DNA of 12,729 bases from DATFWC01 sp045801465 (GCA_045801465.1 JBJMSU010000229.1:1-12729), one strand, 5' to 3'. Positions 1 to 6,535 are shown, numbered from the stretch's first letter. Translations and numbers: made by a program. The notes: generated from the letters alone by a model not told the origin.

Positions 1-330
1 CTTGCACCGAGCGGTGTGCCGATCAGGGCAATGCTCGGCCAAGCCCTGCTTGCAACCGGGGATGCCGATGCGGCGATCCGGGAACTCAGCGTCGCGACCC
101 AGCGGGAGCCGGAATCGCCCGACGGTTTCCGTTTCCTTGCCATGGCCTACGGCCGAAAGGGCGACATCGGCCGAGCCGAACTCGCATCCGCGCAAGCCTT
201 CTTCAATGCGGCCGATATACAGAACGCTCAGACACAGGCGAGCCGTGCCATGGCGAAGCTGAAGCCGGGCTCTCCGGCTTACCTGAAGGCCGAAGACATC
301 CTCAATTACCGCCCGACCAAAGATAACTGA
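1..330 (+). CDS. M48-type metalloprotease with TPR repeats, C-terminal part (5' end outside window)
   Basis: The frame is open from the first base and stops with TGA at 328-330, so only about 109 C-terminal residues are present. They form short helical TPR-like repeats (alternating small residues around GQALLATGD, LAMAYGRKGD and AELASAQAFF) and end in a KPGSPAYLKAEDIL segment. From memory, this matches the C-terminus of BepA/YfgC-like M48 peptidases of Bradyrhizobium-type bacteria, periplasmic proteins that degrade or help assemble outer-membrane proteins. The HEXXH zinc site would lie upstream and cannot be seen, so the protease call is inference from the tail and from the neighbouring DsbA-like gene 21 bp downstream, which is also exported. 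A GTG at 16 is in frame but is almost certainly internal. A plain TPR protein is the main alternative. Confidence 0.72.
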   Translation, partial: LAPSGVPIRAMLGQALLATGDADAAIRELSVATQREPESPDGFRFLAMAYGRKGDIGRAELASAQAFFNAADIQNAQTQASRAMAKLKPGSPAYLKAEDILNYRPTKDN

Positions 331-351
331 TCTCACTCCTGGAAAGCGACC

Positions 352-1131
352 ATGCGTGTTCAGACGCTCAAGAAAGCCTTCACCGCCTGCGGCATGCTGC
401 TTTGTCTCGGATCGGCCGCCGCCGCGCAGAGCTCGCTCTTCAGTGAGCAGCAGCGCAAGGCCATCGGCGAGGTGGTCCGGGAATATCTGATCCAGAATCC
501 CGAGGTCCTCCAGGAGGCGCTCGCAGAGCTCGAGAAGCGTCAGGCGGAGGCTCAGCGTGCCGCAGCCGTCTCGGCACTGCGCGATTCGAAGGATGCTCTG
601 CACAACGCGCCGCACTCGATCGTTGCGGGCAATCCGCAGGGAGATGTCACCCTCGTCGAGTTCTTCGATTACAATTGCGGCTACTGCAAGCGCGCGCTGT
701 CGGATCTCATGGGCCTGATGAAGGCCGATGCCAAGCTGAAGGTCGTGCTGAAGGAGTTCCCGGTGCTCGGACCGGGCTCGGTCGAGGCCGCGCAGGTCGC
801 GACCGCGGTGCGCATGCAGGACCGCACGGGCAAGAAATATCTCGAGTTCCATCAGAAGCTGCTCAGCGGTCGCGGCCAAGCAGATCGCACGCGCGCGCTC
901 GCGGTCGCCAAGGAGATCGGCCTCGACATGGCGCGGCTCGAGAAGGACATGACGAGCGAGGAAATCCGCGCCAGCCTGGAAGAGAGCATGCAGCTCGCCG
1001 AGAAGCTCGGGCTGAACGGCACCCCAAGCTACGTGGTCGGCCCCAATGTCGTGGTCGGCGCCGTCGGCTTCGAGGCGCTGAAGGAGAAGGTCGAATCGGC
1101 CCGCGCCTGCGCCAAGACCGCGACGTGCTGA
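352..1131 (+). CDS. DsbA-family thiol-disulfide oxidoreductase, exported
   Basis: This 259-residue protein starts at ATG 352, with GGAAAG at 341-346 as a well-spaced ribosome site. Residues 1 to about 26 form a Sec signal peptide (basic start, hydrophobic core, AAAAQ cleavage region). Residues 30-75 are a charged helical stretch (QNPEVLQEALAELEKRQAEA) like the N-terminal oligomerisation helix of ScsC/DsbA-like proteins. The thioredoxin fold follows, with a CGYC active site at C109/C112 and the cis-proline loop GTPSY at T224-P225. It probably forms or isomerises disulfides in periplasmic proteins. Two extra cysteines, C253 and C259, sit at the extreme C-terminus, which is unusual and may form a regulatory or structural bond. 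The gene lies 21 bp after the upstream protease-like gene, suggesting co-transcription. Whether it acts as oxidase or isomerase cannot be told from sequence. Confidence 0.93.
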   Translation: MRVQTLKKAFTACGMLLCLGSAAAAQSSLFSEQQRKAIGEVVREYLIQNPEVLQEALAELEKRQAEAQRAAAVSALRDSKDALHNAPHSIVAGNPQGDVTLVEFFDYNCGYCKRALSDLMGLMKADAKLKVVLKEFPVLGPGSVEAAQVATAVRMQDRTGKKYLEFHQKLLSGRGQADRTRALAVAKEIGLDMARLEKDMTSEEIRASLEESMQLAEKLGLNGTPSYVVGPNVVVGAVGFEALKEKVESARACAKTATC

Positions 1132-1363
1132 TCACCACGAGCCTTTTCCTTTGCCGGCAAGGTGCCTATAAGCAACGCACCCCAGTGCCGCCGATTTGAA
1201 ATTCCTACAGCGCCTGCCGCAAGCTCGTTTTAGGAACTTCACATCGAAAGCGGCACTAGGAGCATAGACGTGCGAGTGCCCCTTTGCTTTCCGAAGTTCG
1301 TATCAGAGGGTGCTGCCAGCCATCACGAACTTCGGAAGCGGGGCACTCGATACCGGCGGCGGC
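1132..1363 (+). promoter_or_regulatory. Leader/intergenic region of the aroQ-accBC cluster
   Basis: These 232 bp separate the dsbA-like gene from aroQ and hold no convincing gene. Two inverted repeats are visible: a 10-bp pair with one mismatch (1198-1207 with 1231-1240), and the much larger hairpin at 1273-1349 listed separately. A TATAAG at 1167-1172 could be a -10 box, but the matching -35 (TTTTCC at 1144-1149) is poor, so the promoter is not firmly placed. The region is a plausible start of the aroQ-accB-accC transcript. Confidence 0.4.
1273..1349 (+). promoter_or_regulatory. Large hairpin in the aroQ leader
   Basis: Left arm 1273-1301 and right arm 1325-1349 pair over 25 bp in three blocks: 10 bp (CGAGTGCCCC with GGGGCACTCG), 4 bp and 11 bp (CCGAAGTTCGT with ACGAACTTCGG). 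The left arm carries bulges of three and one T. The loop is 23 nt. The hairpin ends 14 nt before the aroQ ATG, and no strong Shine-Dalgarno lies between them; GGAAG and GGGG sequences are buried in the right arm. It could be a regulatory RNA element, an RNA-stabilising structure or a mobile palindromic repeat. The sequence alone does not decide. Confidence 0.6.
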
Positions 1364-1816
1364 ATGACGACCATCTACGTCCTCAATGGCCCGAACCTCA
1401 ATCTGCTCGGCACCCGCGAGCCGGAAATCTACGGCCACGCGAGCCTTGCCGACGTGGAGAAGCTGTGCCGCGCTACGGCCGAGCGTTTCGGCCTCACGGT
1501 CGAGTTCCGCCAATCGAATCACGAGGGCGAGATCATCGACTGGATCCACGAGGCTGGCCGCGGCAATGCGGCCGGTATCGTGCTCAATGCCGCCGGCTAT
1601 ACGCACACGTCGATTGCCATCCACGACGCCGTCGCGGCGGTCCGGCTGCCGGTGATCGAGGTTCACATCTCCAACATCTTCGCGCGCGAGAGCTTTCGTC
1701 GCCGCTCCACCGTTGCGTCGGTTGCGAAGGCGTCGCTGTGCGGTTTCGGCATCGATGGTTATGCGCTCGCCATCACCGGCCTTGCCGCACTCGCTGGCGT
1801 CGCGGCGAAGGGCTAG
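1364..1816 (+). CDS. aroQ: Type II 3-dehydroquinate dehydratase
   Basis: The 150-residue product has the length and motifs of type II dehydroquinases, which convert 3-dehydroquinate to 3-dehydroshikimate in the shikimate pathway in the cytoplasm. Visible motifs are the N-terminal VLNGPNLNLLGTREPEIYG with the catalytic tyrosine Y23 on the flexible lid, N75 in LNAAGYTHTS, H81, the catalytic histidine H101 in EVHISN, and R108 and R112 in the ARESFRR segment. The start at 1364 gives the family's usual N-terminus. A GTG at 1310 in the same frame would add residues encoded by the leader hairpin and is unlikely. The ribosome site is weak. accB begins 21 bp after the stop, so the genes are probably one operon. 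Confidence 0.97.
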   Translation: MTTIYVLNGPNLNLLGTREPEIYGHASLADVEKLCRATAERFGLTVEFRQSNHEGEIIDWIHEAGRGNAAGIVLNAAGYTHTSIAIHDAVAAVRLPVIEVHISNIFARESFRRRSTVASVAKASLCGFGIDGYALAITGLAALAGVAAKG

Positions 1817-1837
1817 CCGCGGATGGGTAGGAGCGAC

Positions 1838-2299
1838 ATGCCCCCCTCGCCCGTCGACCATGAGCTGATCCGCGCGCTGGCGCGGCTGCTCGACGAGACG
1901 GGCCTGACCGAGATCGAGATCGAGCAGAAGGGATTGCGCGTGCGCGTCGGACGCCAGGGGCCGTTCGTGCATGCGGCCGCGGCCTCCGCCTCGCACGTGC
2001 CGCCGCCGCCCGTCGCCGCGCCGGCGCCGGCGGTGCTGGAGGCGCCGACCGATCCCACCAAGCATCCGGGCGTGGTCACCTCGCCCATGGTCGGCACCGC
2101 CTATCTCGCGCCGGAGCCCGGCGCGCGCCCGTACATCAATGTCGGCAGCGTCGTGAATGCGGGCGACACGCTGCTGATCATCGAAGCCATGAAGACCATG
2201 AATCAGATCCCGGCGCCGCGCGCCGGCAAGGTGACGCAGATCCTGATCGAAGACGGCCGCCCGGTGGAGTTCGGCGAGCCCCTGGTGATCATCGAATGA
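1838..2299 (+). CDS. accB: Biotin carboxyl carrier protein of acetyl-CoA carboxylase
   Basis: This gene encodes the biotin-bearing subunit of acetyl-CoA carboxylase, which carries the carboxyl group from biotin carboxylase to the transferase in the first step of fatty-acid synthesis. The N-terminal 40 residues (LARLLDETGLTEIEIEQKG) match the AccB dimerisation region. A Pro/Ala-rich linker follows, then the biotinyl/lipoyl domain with EAMKTMN, in which K119 is the biotinylated lysine, and the thumb region before it. The start at 1838 is chosen because TAGGAG (1828-1833) lies just upstream; an in-frame ATG at 1823 would add five residues and cannot be excluded. accC follows after a 190-bp gap filled by a palindromic repeat. 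Confidence 0.95.
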   Translation: MPPSPVDHELIRALARLLDETGLTEIEIEQKGLRVRVGRQGPFVHAAAASASHVPPPPVAAPAPAVLEAPTDPTKHPGVVTSPMVGTAYLAPEPGARPYINVGSVVNAGDTLLIIEAMKTMNQIPAPRAGKVTQILIEDGRPVEFGEPLVIIE

Positions 2300-2307
2300 A
2301 CACTTGC

Positions 2308-2486
2308 TGTCATCCCGGCCGACGCGGTGCGAAGCGCCGCGGAGAGCCGGGATCCATGAACACCGCCCCGAGTTTTGTACGATCCCGGTTGTGCAGCGCA
2401 CCGCCAAAGCGCGTCGAAGACGCGCGTAAACGCGCTTTAGGCGCTGCGCTGCCCCTCGCCGCTTTGGCGGCTCGCCCGGGATGACA
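2308..2486. repeat. Complex palindromic repeat between accB and accC
   Basis: This 179-bp element is bounded by perfect 11-bp inverted termini, TGTCATCCCGG at 2308-2318 and its complement at 2476-2486. Nested inside are an 11-bp perfect pair (CCGCCAAAGCG at 2401-2411 with 2460-2470) and a 9-bp pair (AAAGCGCGT at 2406-2414 with 2430-2438). The GGGATCCATGAACACC segment near 2350-2367 resembles the inner box of the other repeats in this window. It fills almost the whole accB-accC gap and ends four bases before the preferred accC start. In the mRNA it would fold into a strong branched structure that could affect transcript stability or the accB:accC ratio. Confidence 0.8.
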
Positions 2487-2489
2487 CCC

Positions 2490-3842
2490 ATGTTCGACAA
2501 AATCCTGATCGCCAATCGCGGCGAGATCGCATTGCGCGTGCTGCGCGCCTGCAAGGAATTGGGCATCTCGACCGTTGCGGTGCACTCGACCGCCGATGCC
2601 GACGCGATGCACGTGCGCCTTGCCGACGAGAGCGTGTGTGTCGGCCCGCCCGCCGCCAAGGACAGTTATCTCAACATCTACGCGCTCGTTTCCGCCTGCG
2701 AGATTACGGGCGCCGATGCGGTGCATCCGGGTTACGGGTTCTTGTCGGAAAACGCGCGGTTTGCGGAAATCCTGGAGGAGCACAAGATCCACTTCATCGG
2801 GCCGCGGGCAAGCCACATCCGGCTGATGGGCGACAAGATCGAGGCCAAGCGCACCGCCCAGCGCCTCGGAATTCCGGTCGTTCCCGGTTCCGAGGGCGGC
2901 GTGACGTCGGACGCCGAAGCCCGCGCCATCGCCCAGGACATCGGCTTCCCGATCCTGGTCAAGGCGGCGGCAGGCGGCGGCGGACGCGGCATGAAGGTCG
3001 CGAGAGCCGAGGCTGAGCTCGGCATGGCGCTGGCGACCGCGCGCGCCGAAGCCAAGGCAGCGTTCGGCGATGATGCGGTCTACCTCGAGAAATATCTCGT
3101 CCGCCCGCGCCATATCGAGTTCCAGGTGCTCGGCGACGGCAGGGGCCGCGCAATTCATCTGGGGGAGCGCGACTGCTCGCTGCAGCGCCGTCACCAGAAG
3201 CTGTTCGAAGAGGGCCCCTCCCCGGCCATCAATGCGGAGGAGCGCGATCGCATCGGCGAAGCCGTGGCGGCAGCCATGCGCAAGCTCGAATATCTCGGCG
3301 TCGGCACCGTCGAATTTCTCTACGAGGATGGGCAGTTCTACTTCATCGAGATGAACACGCGCATCCAGGTCGAGCATCCGGTGACGGAAATGATCACCGG
3401 CATCGATCTCGTCCTCGAGCAGATCCGGGTGGCCGACGACGCCGAGCTCGCGATCGCGCAAAGCGACGTCCGGTTTTTCGGGCATGCCATCGAATGTCGC
3501 ATCAATGCCGAGAACCCGGTGTCGTTCCGGCCCTCGCCCGGCAAGCTGTTGCACTACCACCCGCCGGGCGGGCTCGGGGTGCGCGTCGATTCCGCCGTCT
3601 ACCAGGGCTACGCCATCCCGCCGCACTACGACTCGTTGCTCGGCAAGCTGATCGTCCACGGCAAGACGCGCGGCGAATGCCTCATGCGTCTCAAGCGCGC
3701 GCTCGACGAATTCGTGGTCGACGGGATCGAGACGACGCTACCGCTGTTCCGCGCGCTCGTGCGCGAGCAGGACATCATCGACGGCAACTATCATATCCAC
3801 TGGCTCGAGCACTTCCTCGCCACGGGCGGGATGGAGAGCTGA
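2490..3842 (+). CDS. accC: Biotin carboxylase subunit of acetyl-CoA carboxylase
   Basis: The 450-residue product has the usual AccC length and carboxylates biotin on AccB using ATP and bicarbonate. The order of motifs is complete: MFDKILIANRGEIALR at the N-terminal biotin carboxylase domain, HPGYGFLSEN, the glycine-rich ATP lid AAAGGGGRGMKV at about residues 159-170, HIEFQVLGDG, GERDCSLQRRHQK, the metal-binding EMNTRIQVEHPVTE, and the C-terminal lobe with NAENP and PHYDSLLGKLIVHG. I take ATG 2490 as the start because it gives the family N-terminus. ATG 2481, contributed by the end of the upstream repeat, is in frame and would add three residues. No clear ribosome site is visible, perhaps because the repeat extends so close. 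The gene converges on a response regulator downstream. Confidence 0.97.
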   Translation: MFDKILIANRGEIALRVLRACKELGISTVAVHSTADADAMHVRLADESVCVGPPAAKDSYLNIYALVSACEITGADAVHPGYGFLSENARFAEILEEHKIHFIGPRASHIRLMGDKIEAKRTAQRLGIPVVPGSEGGVTSDAEARAIAQDIGFPILVKAAAGGGGRGMKVARAEAELGMALATARAEAKAAFGDDAVYLEKYLVRPRHIEFQVLGDGRGRAIHLGERDCSLQRRHQKLFEEGPSPAINAEERDRIGEAVAAAMRKLEYLGVGTVEFLYEDGQFYFIEMNTRIQVEHPVTEMITGIDLVLEQIRVADDAELAIAQSDVRFFGHAIECRINAENPVSFRPSPGKLLHYHPPGGLGVRVDSAVYQGYAIPPHYDSLLGKLIVHGKTRGECLMRLKRALDEFVVDGIETTLPLFRALVREQDIIDGNYHIHWLEHFLATGGMES

Positions 3843-3848
3843 CACCGT

Positions 3849-3954
3849 CGTCATGGCCGGGCGAGCCGCCATAAGCGGCGAGGGTTGTCCCGGCCATCCA
3901 GTCTTGATTCGACCGGTGACAAAGACGTGGATGCCCGCAACGCCGGGCATGACG
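3849..3954. repeat. Palindromic repeat with two hairpins at the accC/response-regulator junction
   Basis: The outer ends CGTCATGGCCGGGC (3849-3862) and GCCGGGCATGACG (ending 3954) are near-complementary. The first half folds as ATGGCCGGG (3853-3861) with CCCGGCCAT (3889-3897). The second folds as ATGCCCG around a short loop with CGGGCAT. The same layout recurs at 7582-7698, including the GACGTGGATGCCCG segment. It starts 7 bp after the accC stop between convergent genes, so it may act as a bidirectional transcription or mRNA 3'-end barrier. The family resembles REP/BIME-like elements of Bradyrhizobium-type genomes. Confidence 0.82.
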
Positions 3955-3988
3955 AACAATCGAGGGCGCTCTTTGGTTATACTCTCGC

Positions 3989-4384
3989 TCAAGCCGCCAC
4001 GGGTGCCGAGGTCATCCGGGCAAGCAGCGAGCAGATGTTGCGCGGGCTGTAGGGCTTCGGCACGAACACCGATCCCGGCACCGTGCGGATGTTATTGAGC
4101 GCGTCCCAAGCGGCCGAGGCGTACACGACCGGAAGATCGGGGCACAGCTTGCGCGCCGCGAAGGCGAGCAGCGAGCCGTCCATGTCGCCGGGCAGGCCGA
4201 TGTCGGTGAACAGCACGTCGGGCTCAAATCCTTCGGCCAAATGCTCGAGCGCCTCGCTGGCATCCGCCGCCACGCAAACCTCGAAACCTGAATCGGACAG
4301 CGCTTCACCGATCATCTCGCTGATCAGCGCCTCGTCCTCCACCACGAGGACCTTGGCTCCGCACGATTGATTTGCTTCCATCAT
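3989..4384 (-). CDS. Single-domain response regulator (receiver only)
   Basis: The 131-residue product is a stand-alone CheY-like receiver domain with no output domain. Visible residues are the acidic pair E16-D17 after the first strand (KVLVVEDE), the phosphoacceptor D61 in DVLFTDIGLP, the switch position S90 in VVYASA, and the conserved K110 in FVPKPYSP. It probably relays or buffers phosphate from a histidine kinase encoded elsewhere, since no kinase is adjacent. The start has GGAG about eight bases upstream; a second ATG directly follows the first. The gene converges on accC and diverges from aat. Its upstream region carries a 15-bp direct repeat. The target pathway cannot be inferred. 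Confidence 0.9.
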   Translation of the reverse strand: MMEANQSCGAKVLVVEDEALISEMIGEALSDSGFEVCVAADASEALEHLAEGFEPDVLFTDIGLPGDMDGSLLAFAARKLCPDLPVVYASAAWDALNNIRTVPGSVFVPKPYSPRNICSLLARMTSAPVAA

Positions 4385-4647
4385 GGCACCGACTCCGGCC
4401 GCTCACCCGACATGTTCGGCAGTCTCGAGGAGGTAACGCGCGTGGCACCCGACTTGTTCGCAATTTTCGCCAGTTTCGCGCCAACATGATTACCAATTCG
4501 TTGCCAAAATCGGTCGCGATCGAATGATTGCGCCTAGGGTTAACCGAGTGACCGGCAGCTCCCCGCACTTCGAACGCCGTCTTCTTGGACTTGAACGGAC
4601 GCATGCTCTAAACGATCTAAAATTCGGATAACTAAGCACCACCAGCA
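4385..4647. promoter_or_regulatory. Divergent promoter region between response regulator and aat
   Basis: The 263 bp are noticeably more AT-rich than the flanking genes and should hold both promoters. Toward aat, TTGGAC (4585-4590) with TCTAAA (4607-4612), or TTGAAC (4591-4596) with GATCTA (4614-4619), are possible -35/-10 pairs; neither is strong. Toward the response regulator a direct repeat, CACCCGACATGTTCG and CACCCGACTTGTTCG, starts at 4404 and 4446. A palindromic GGTTAACC lies at 4538-4545. A 25-codon frame on + (4412-4489) contains GAGGAGGT but has no support as a gene. Confidence 0.4.
4404..4460. promoter_or_regulatory. 15-bp direct repeat, possible regulator-binding sites
   Basis: CACCCGACATGTTCG begins at 4404 and CACCCGACTTGTTCG at 4446, identical at 14 of 15 positions. 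The spacing of 42 bp is close to four helical turns, which would place both on the same DNA face. They lie 20 to 76 bp upstream of the response regulator start, so paired binding by a regulator is plausible. No known consensus is recognised. Confidence 0.4.
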
Positions 4648-5322
4648 ATGGCCAGCCGGGACAGCGCGCTCATCGAGATCACGCCGGAAGTGCTGCTCAA
4701 GGCCTATGCCTGCGGCATCTTTCCCATGGCCGAGAGCGCGGAGGATCCTGCGCTCTACTGGATCGAGCCCGAACGTCGCGGCGTCGTGCCGCTCGAGGGC
4801 TTCCGCATCCCGGGGCGGCTCGCGCGCACGGTCCGCTCAGATCGTTTCACCGTGGTGTGCAATCGAGCCTTCGATGACGTGATCGACGGTTGCGCCGAAC
4901 CGCAGCCGGGCCGCCAGCGCACCTGGATCAACACGCGCATCCGCAATCTCTATCGCGGGCTCTATCAGCTCGGTCATTGCCATAGCGTCGAGGCCTATGA
5001 CGGGGAGACGCTCGTTGGTGGCCTCTATGGCGTCACGCTGGGCGGCGCCTTCTTCGGCGAGAGCATGTTCCATCGCGCGCGCGACGCCTCGAAGGTTGCG
5101 CTCGTTCATCTGGTGGCGCGGCTGAAGGCAGGCGGATATCGGCTGCTCGACACGCAGTTCGTCACCGATCATCTCAAGACGTTCGGTGCCGTCGCGGTAT
5201 CGCGGCGCCAGTACCACAAGCTGTTGGAAGCCGCGCTGGCGATCCACGCCGATTTCGCCGCGCTGCCGATTGCCGAGCCGATGAGCGGAGCGGAAGCGCT
5301 GGCGCGCGCGACGCGACGCTGA
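4648..5322 (+). CDS. aat: Leucyl/phenylalanyl-tRNA-protein transferase
   Basis: This enzyme moves Leu or Phe from aminoacyl-tRNA onto the N-terminal Arg or Lys of proteins, creating an N-degron recognised by ClpS and destroyed by ClpAP in the cytoplasm. The 224-residue product has the family signatures in order: LLKAYACGIFPMAES near the N-terminus, YWIEPERRGVVPL, the central RTWINTRI, VGGLYGVTLGGAFFGESMF, and the C-terminal LLDTQFVTDHLKTFGA. Length is typical for alphaproteobacteria. The start has no strong ribosome site, but ATG 4648 gives the expected N-terminus. It converges on the DUF2155 gene with a palindromic repeat between them. Confidence 0.97.
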   Translation: MASRDSALIEITPEVLLKAYACGIFPMAESAEDPALYWIEPERRGVVPLEGFRIPGRLARTVRSDRFTVVCNRAFDDVIDGCAEPQPGRQRTWINTRIRNLYRGLYQLGHCHSVEAYDGETLVGGLYGVTLGGAFFGESMFHRARDASKVALVHLVARLKAGGYRLLDTQFVTDHLKTFGAVAVSRRQYHKLLEAALAIHADFAALPIAEPMSGAEALARATRR

Positions 5323-5328
5323 ATACGG

Positions 5329-5391
5329 CGTGCCCGCGAAGCGGGGACCGATCAACACCATCGGAGAATATCGCCCGAGGCCGCGGGAACG
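5329..5391. repeat. Palindromic repeat at the aat/DUF2155 junction
   Basis: The ends CGTGCCCGCG (5329-5338) and CGCGGGAACG (5382-5391) are complementary at nine of ten positions. A small perfect hairpin, CCCGC-GAA-GCGGG, occupies 5333-5345. The interior GACCGATCAACACCATCGGAG (from 5346) matches GACCCATGAACACCATCAGAG at 6463-6483 at 18 of 21 positions, so the two elements are relatives. It lies 6 bp after the aat stop and 17 bp before the end of the convergent gene, and may terminate both transcripts. Confidence 0.72.
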
Positions 5392-5408
5392 ACTCAGGTA
5401 AGGGCGCC

Positions 5409-6314
5409 TCAGCGAATAATCGGAGCGCCTGGTTCCGCCGCCGGCGGCGGAGGCTGACGTGGGCGCTGCTGGCGCTGTTGCGGCGGGCGTTGTGCCGGCG
5501 CCGGCGGCGCGGCGTCGGGCGGGGTCTCGGCGACGACGGTCGAGCCGCCTTTGCAGTCGACCAGCCACACGTCGTAGATCGAGTGCTCGACGGCGTGCAG
5601 GCCGGGGCTCGCCGCGAACATCCAGCCGGTGAAGATGCGCCGCACCTCGCCCTGCAGCGTCACCTCGTCCACCTCGAGGAAAGCGTCGGTCAGCGGGCTC
5701 TCGCTGGGCGGACGCGTATAGCAGGCGCGCGGCGTCACCTGCAGGGCGCCGAACTGCACCGTCTCGTTGACCGCCACGTCGAAGCTGATGATGCGGCCGG
5801 TGATCTTGTCGAGGCCGGAAAACACGGCGGTCGGATTGACGATCTTCGTTGCCGACGGCGTGACGATTTCGCCATTCTGCTGCGGTGCGCCCGTCCCCGG
5901 CGCGCCGGGCGGTCGCGCCGCCTGGGATGGACGCCCTCCTTGCTGCGGCGCCGATCCGGCGCCGGGTGGCGCCGGGCTGGCGCCGGGCGGCGGCGGCAGC
6001 GCCTCGCGCTGCACGCCCGGCGGCGGTCCGGGCGGCAGACGTGCCGCCGGCGGATATTGATCGGGGTACTGTCGCGGATATTGCTGCGACGGCGGCGGGC
6101 CGGGCGGCAGCCGCGCGGAGGGCGGATACTGGTCCGGATATTGACGCGATGGCGGTGGGCCGGGCGGCAGGCGATCAGGCGGGGGCGAGCGCCCGGGAAC
6201 GTCGGCCGGCGGCCGGAACGGGCCGAAAATTGCTTCGAACGGATTGAACTGGGCCGCCGCCGGACCGGCGGCGGCGACGAGCGTCAGCGTGACGAGCAAT
6301 CTCAGTCGATCCAT
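5409..6314 (-). CDS. Exported proline-rich protein with DUF2155 domain
   Basis: The 301-residue product has a signal peptide (MDRLRLLVTLTLVAAAGPAAAQ), then about 130 residues rich in Pro, Gly and Gln, then a DUF2155-like domain from about residue 160, GLDKITGRIISFDVAVNE through LVDCKGG. That domain includes two cysteines (ACYTRP and VDCKG) that could form a disulfide. A second Pro/Gln-rich tail follows. The function of DUF2155 is unknown; neighbourhood with aat, accBC and an NDUFA12 gene is, from memory, common in this bacterial group. The linker has three copies of a YPDQYPP-ARLPPGPPP unit, absent or variable in relatives as far as I know. ATG 6314 is preferred because it starts a clean signal peptide; ATG 6332 in frame would add six residues. 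Confidence 0.88.
   Translation of the reverse strand: MDRLRLLVTLTLVAAAGPAAAQFNPFEAIFGPFRPPADVPGRSPPPDRLPPGPPPSRQYPDQYPPSARLPPGPPPSQQYPRQYPDQYPPAARLPPGPPPGVQREALPPPPGASPAPPGAGSAPQQGGRPSQAARPPGAPGTGAPQQNGEIVTPSATKIVNPTAVFSGLDKITGRIISFDVAVNETVQFGALQVTPRACYTRPPSESPLTDAFLEVDEVTLQGEVRRIFTGWMFAASPGLHAVEHSIYDVWLVDCKGGSTVVAETPPDAAPPAPAQRPPQQRQQRPRQPPPPAAEPGAPIIR
6045..6180 (-). repeat. In-frame tandem repeat coding for a proline-rich linker
   Basis: Within the DUF2155 gene a unit coding RLPPGPPPS-QYPDQYPP-A occurs twice, with one copy expanded by QYPR, plus a third partial RLPPGPPP. The period is 60 to 72 bp. At protein level it gives an extended, probably disordered stretch between the signal peptide and the folded domain. 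Such repeats usually vary in copy number by slippage or recombination. Confidence 0.75.
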
Positions 6315-6405
6315 TGGCGCCGCTCGGCCCATGTGACGCAGCAGCGCGCCTGCCCGAGGTCAAGCTGGTTAACACGGGGAATACGGCGGAGAAAGGGCTT
6401 GAGCG

Positions 6406-6483
6406 CGTCGTCCCCGCGAGGGATCCCCGCCGCGCAACGCGGCGGGGTGCCCCGTAGGCGGCGACCCATGAACACCATCAGAG
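6406..6483. repeat. Palindromic repeat downstream of the NDUFA12 gene
   Basis: The element begins with CGTCGTCCCCGCG at 6406 and contains a perfect 9-bp hairpin, CCCCGCCGC (6425-6433) with GCGGCGGGG (6439-6447), loop GCAAC. It ends in the box GACCCATGAACACCATCAGAG (6463-6483), shared with the repeat at 5346. The right boundary is uncertain because a complementary outer end is not evident. Confidence 0.65.
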
Positions 6484-6509
6484 CTCAGTCACGAGACCGG
6501 TGGTCACAG

Positions 6510-6529
6510 GTTTCCGCTTTCGCGGAAAC
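6510..6529 (-). terminator. Hairpin just after the NDUFA12 stop, possible terminator
   Basis: On the minus strand the transcript reads GTTTCCGC-GAAA-GCGGAAAC, a perfect 8-bp stem closed by a GNRA-type tetraloop, six bases beyond the TAA stop. This is very stable, but no U tract follows, so it may stabilise a 3' end instead of terminating by itself. Confidence 0.4.
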
Positions 6530-6535
6530 ACGGGT

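Larger units (their letters stand above)
6315..6535. other. Intergenic region between DUF2155 and NDUFA12 genes
   Basis: The 221 bp separate two minus-strand genes and contain no convincing coding sequence. The right half, from about 6406, is a palindromic repeat and a short hairpin, both listed separately. The left part, 6315-6405, should carry the DUF2155 promoter, but I see no clear -35/-10 pair on the minus strand. Confidence 0.5.

Noticed and set aside
1256..2659. 467-codon minus-strand frame across aroQ and accB
   Set aside because: It opposes two clear genes and has no domain features.
2310..3659. 449-codon minus-strand frame across accC
   Set aside because: Same antisense artefact; accC on the plus strand has all family motifs.
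4412..4489. 25-codon plus-strand frame with GAGGAGGT inside, possible leader peptide for aat
   Set aside because: It lies over 150 bp from aat, overlaps the direct repeat, and nothing in the peptide suggests attenuation.
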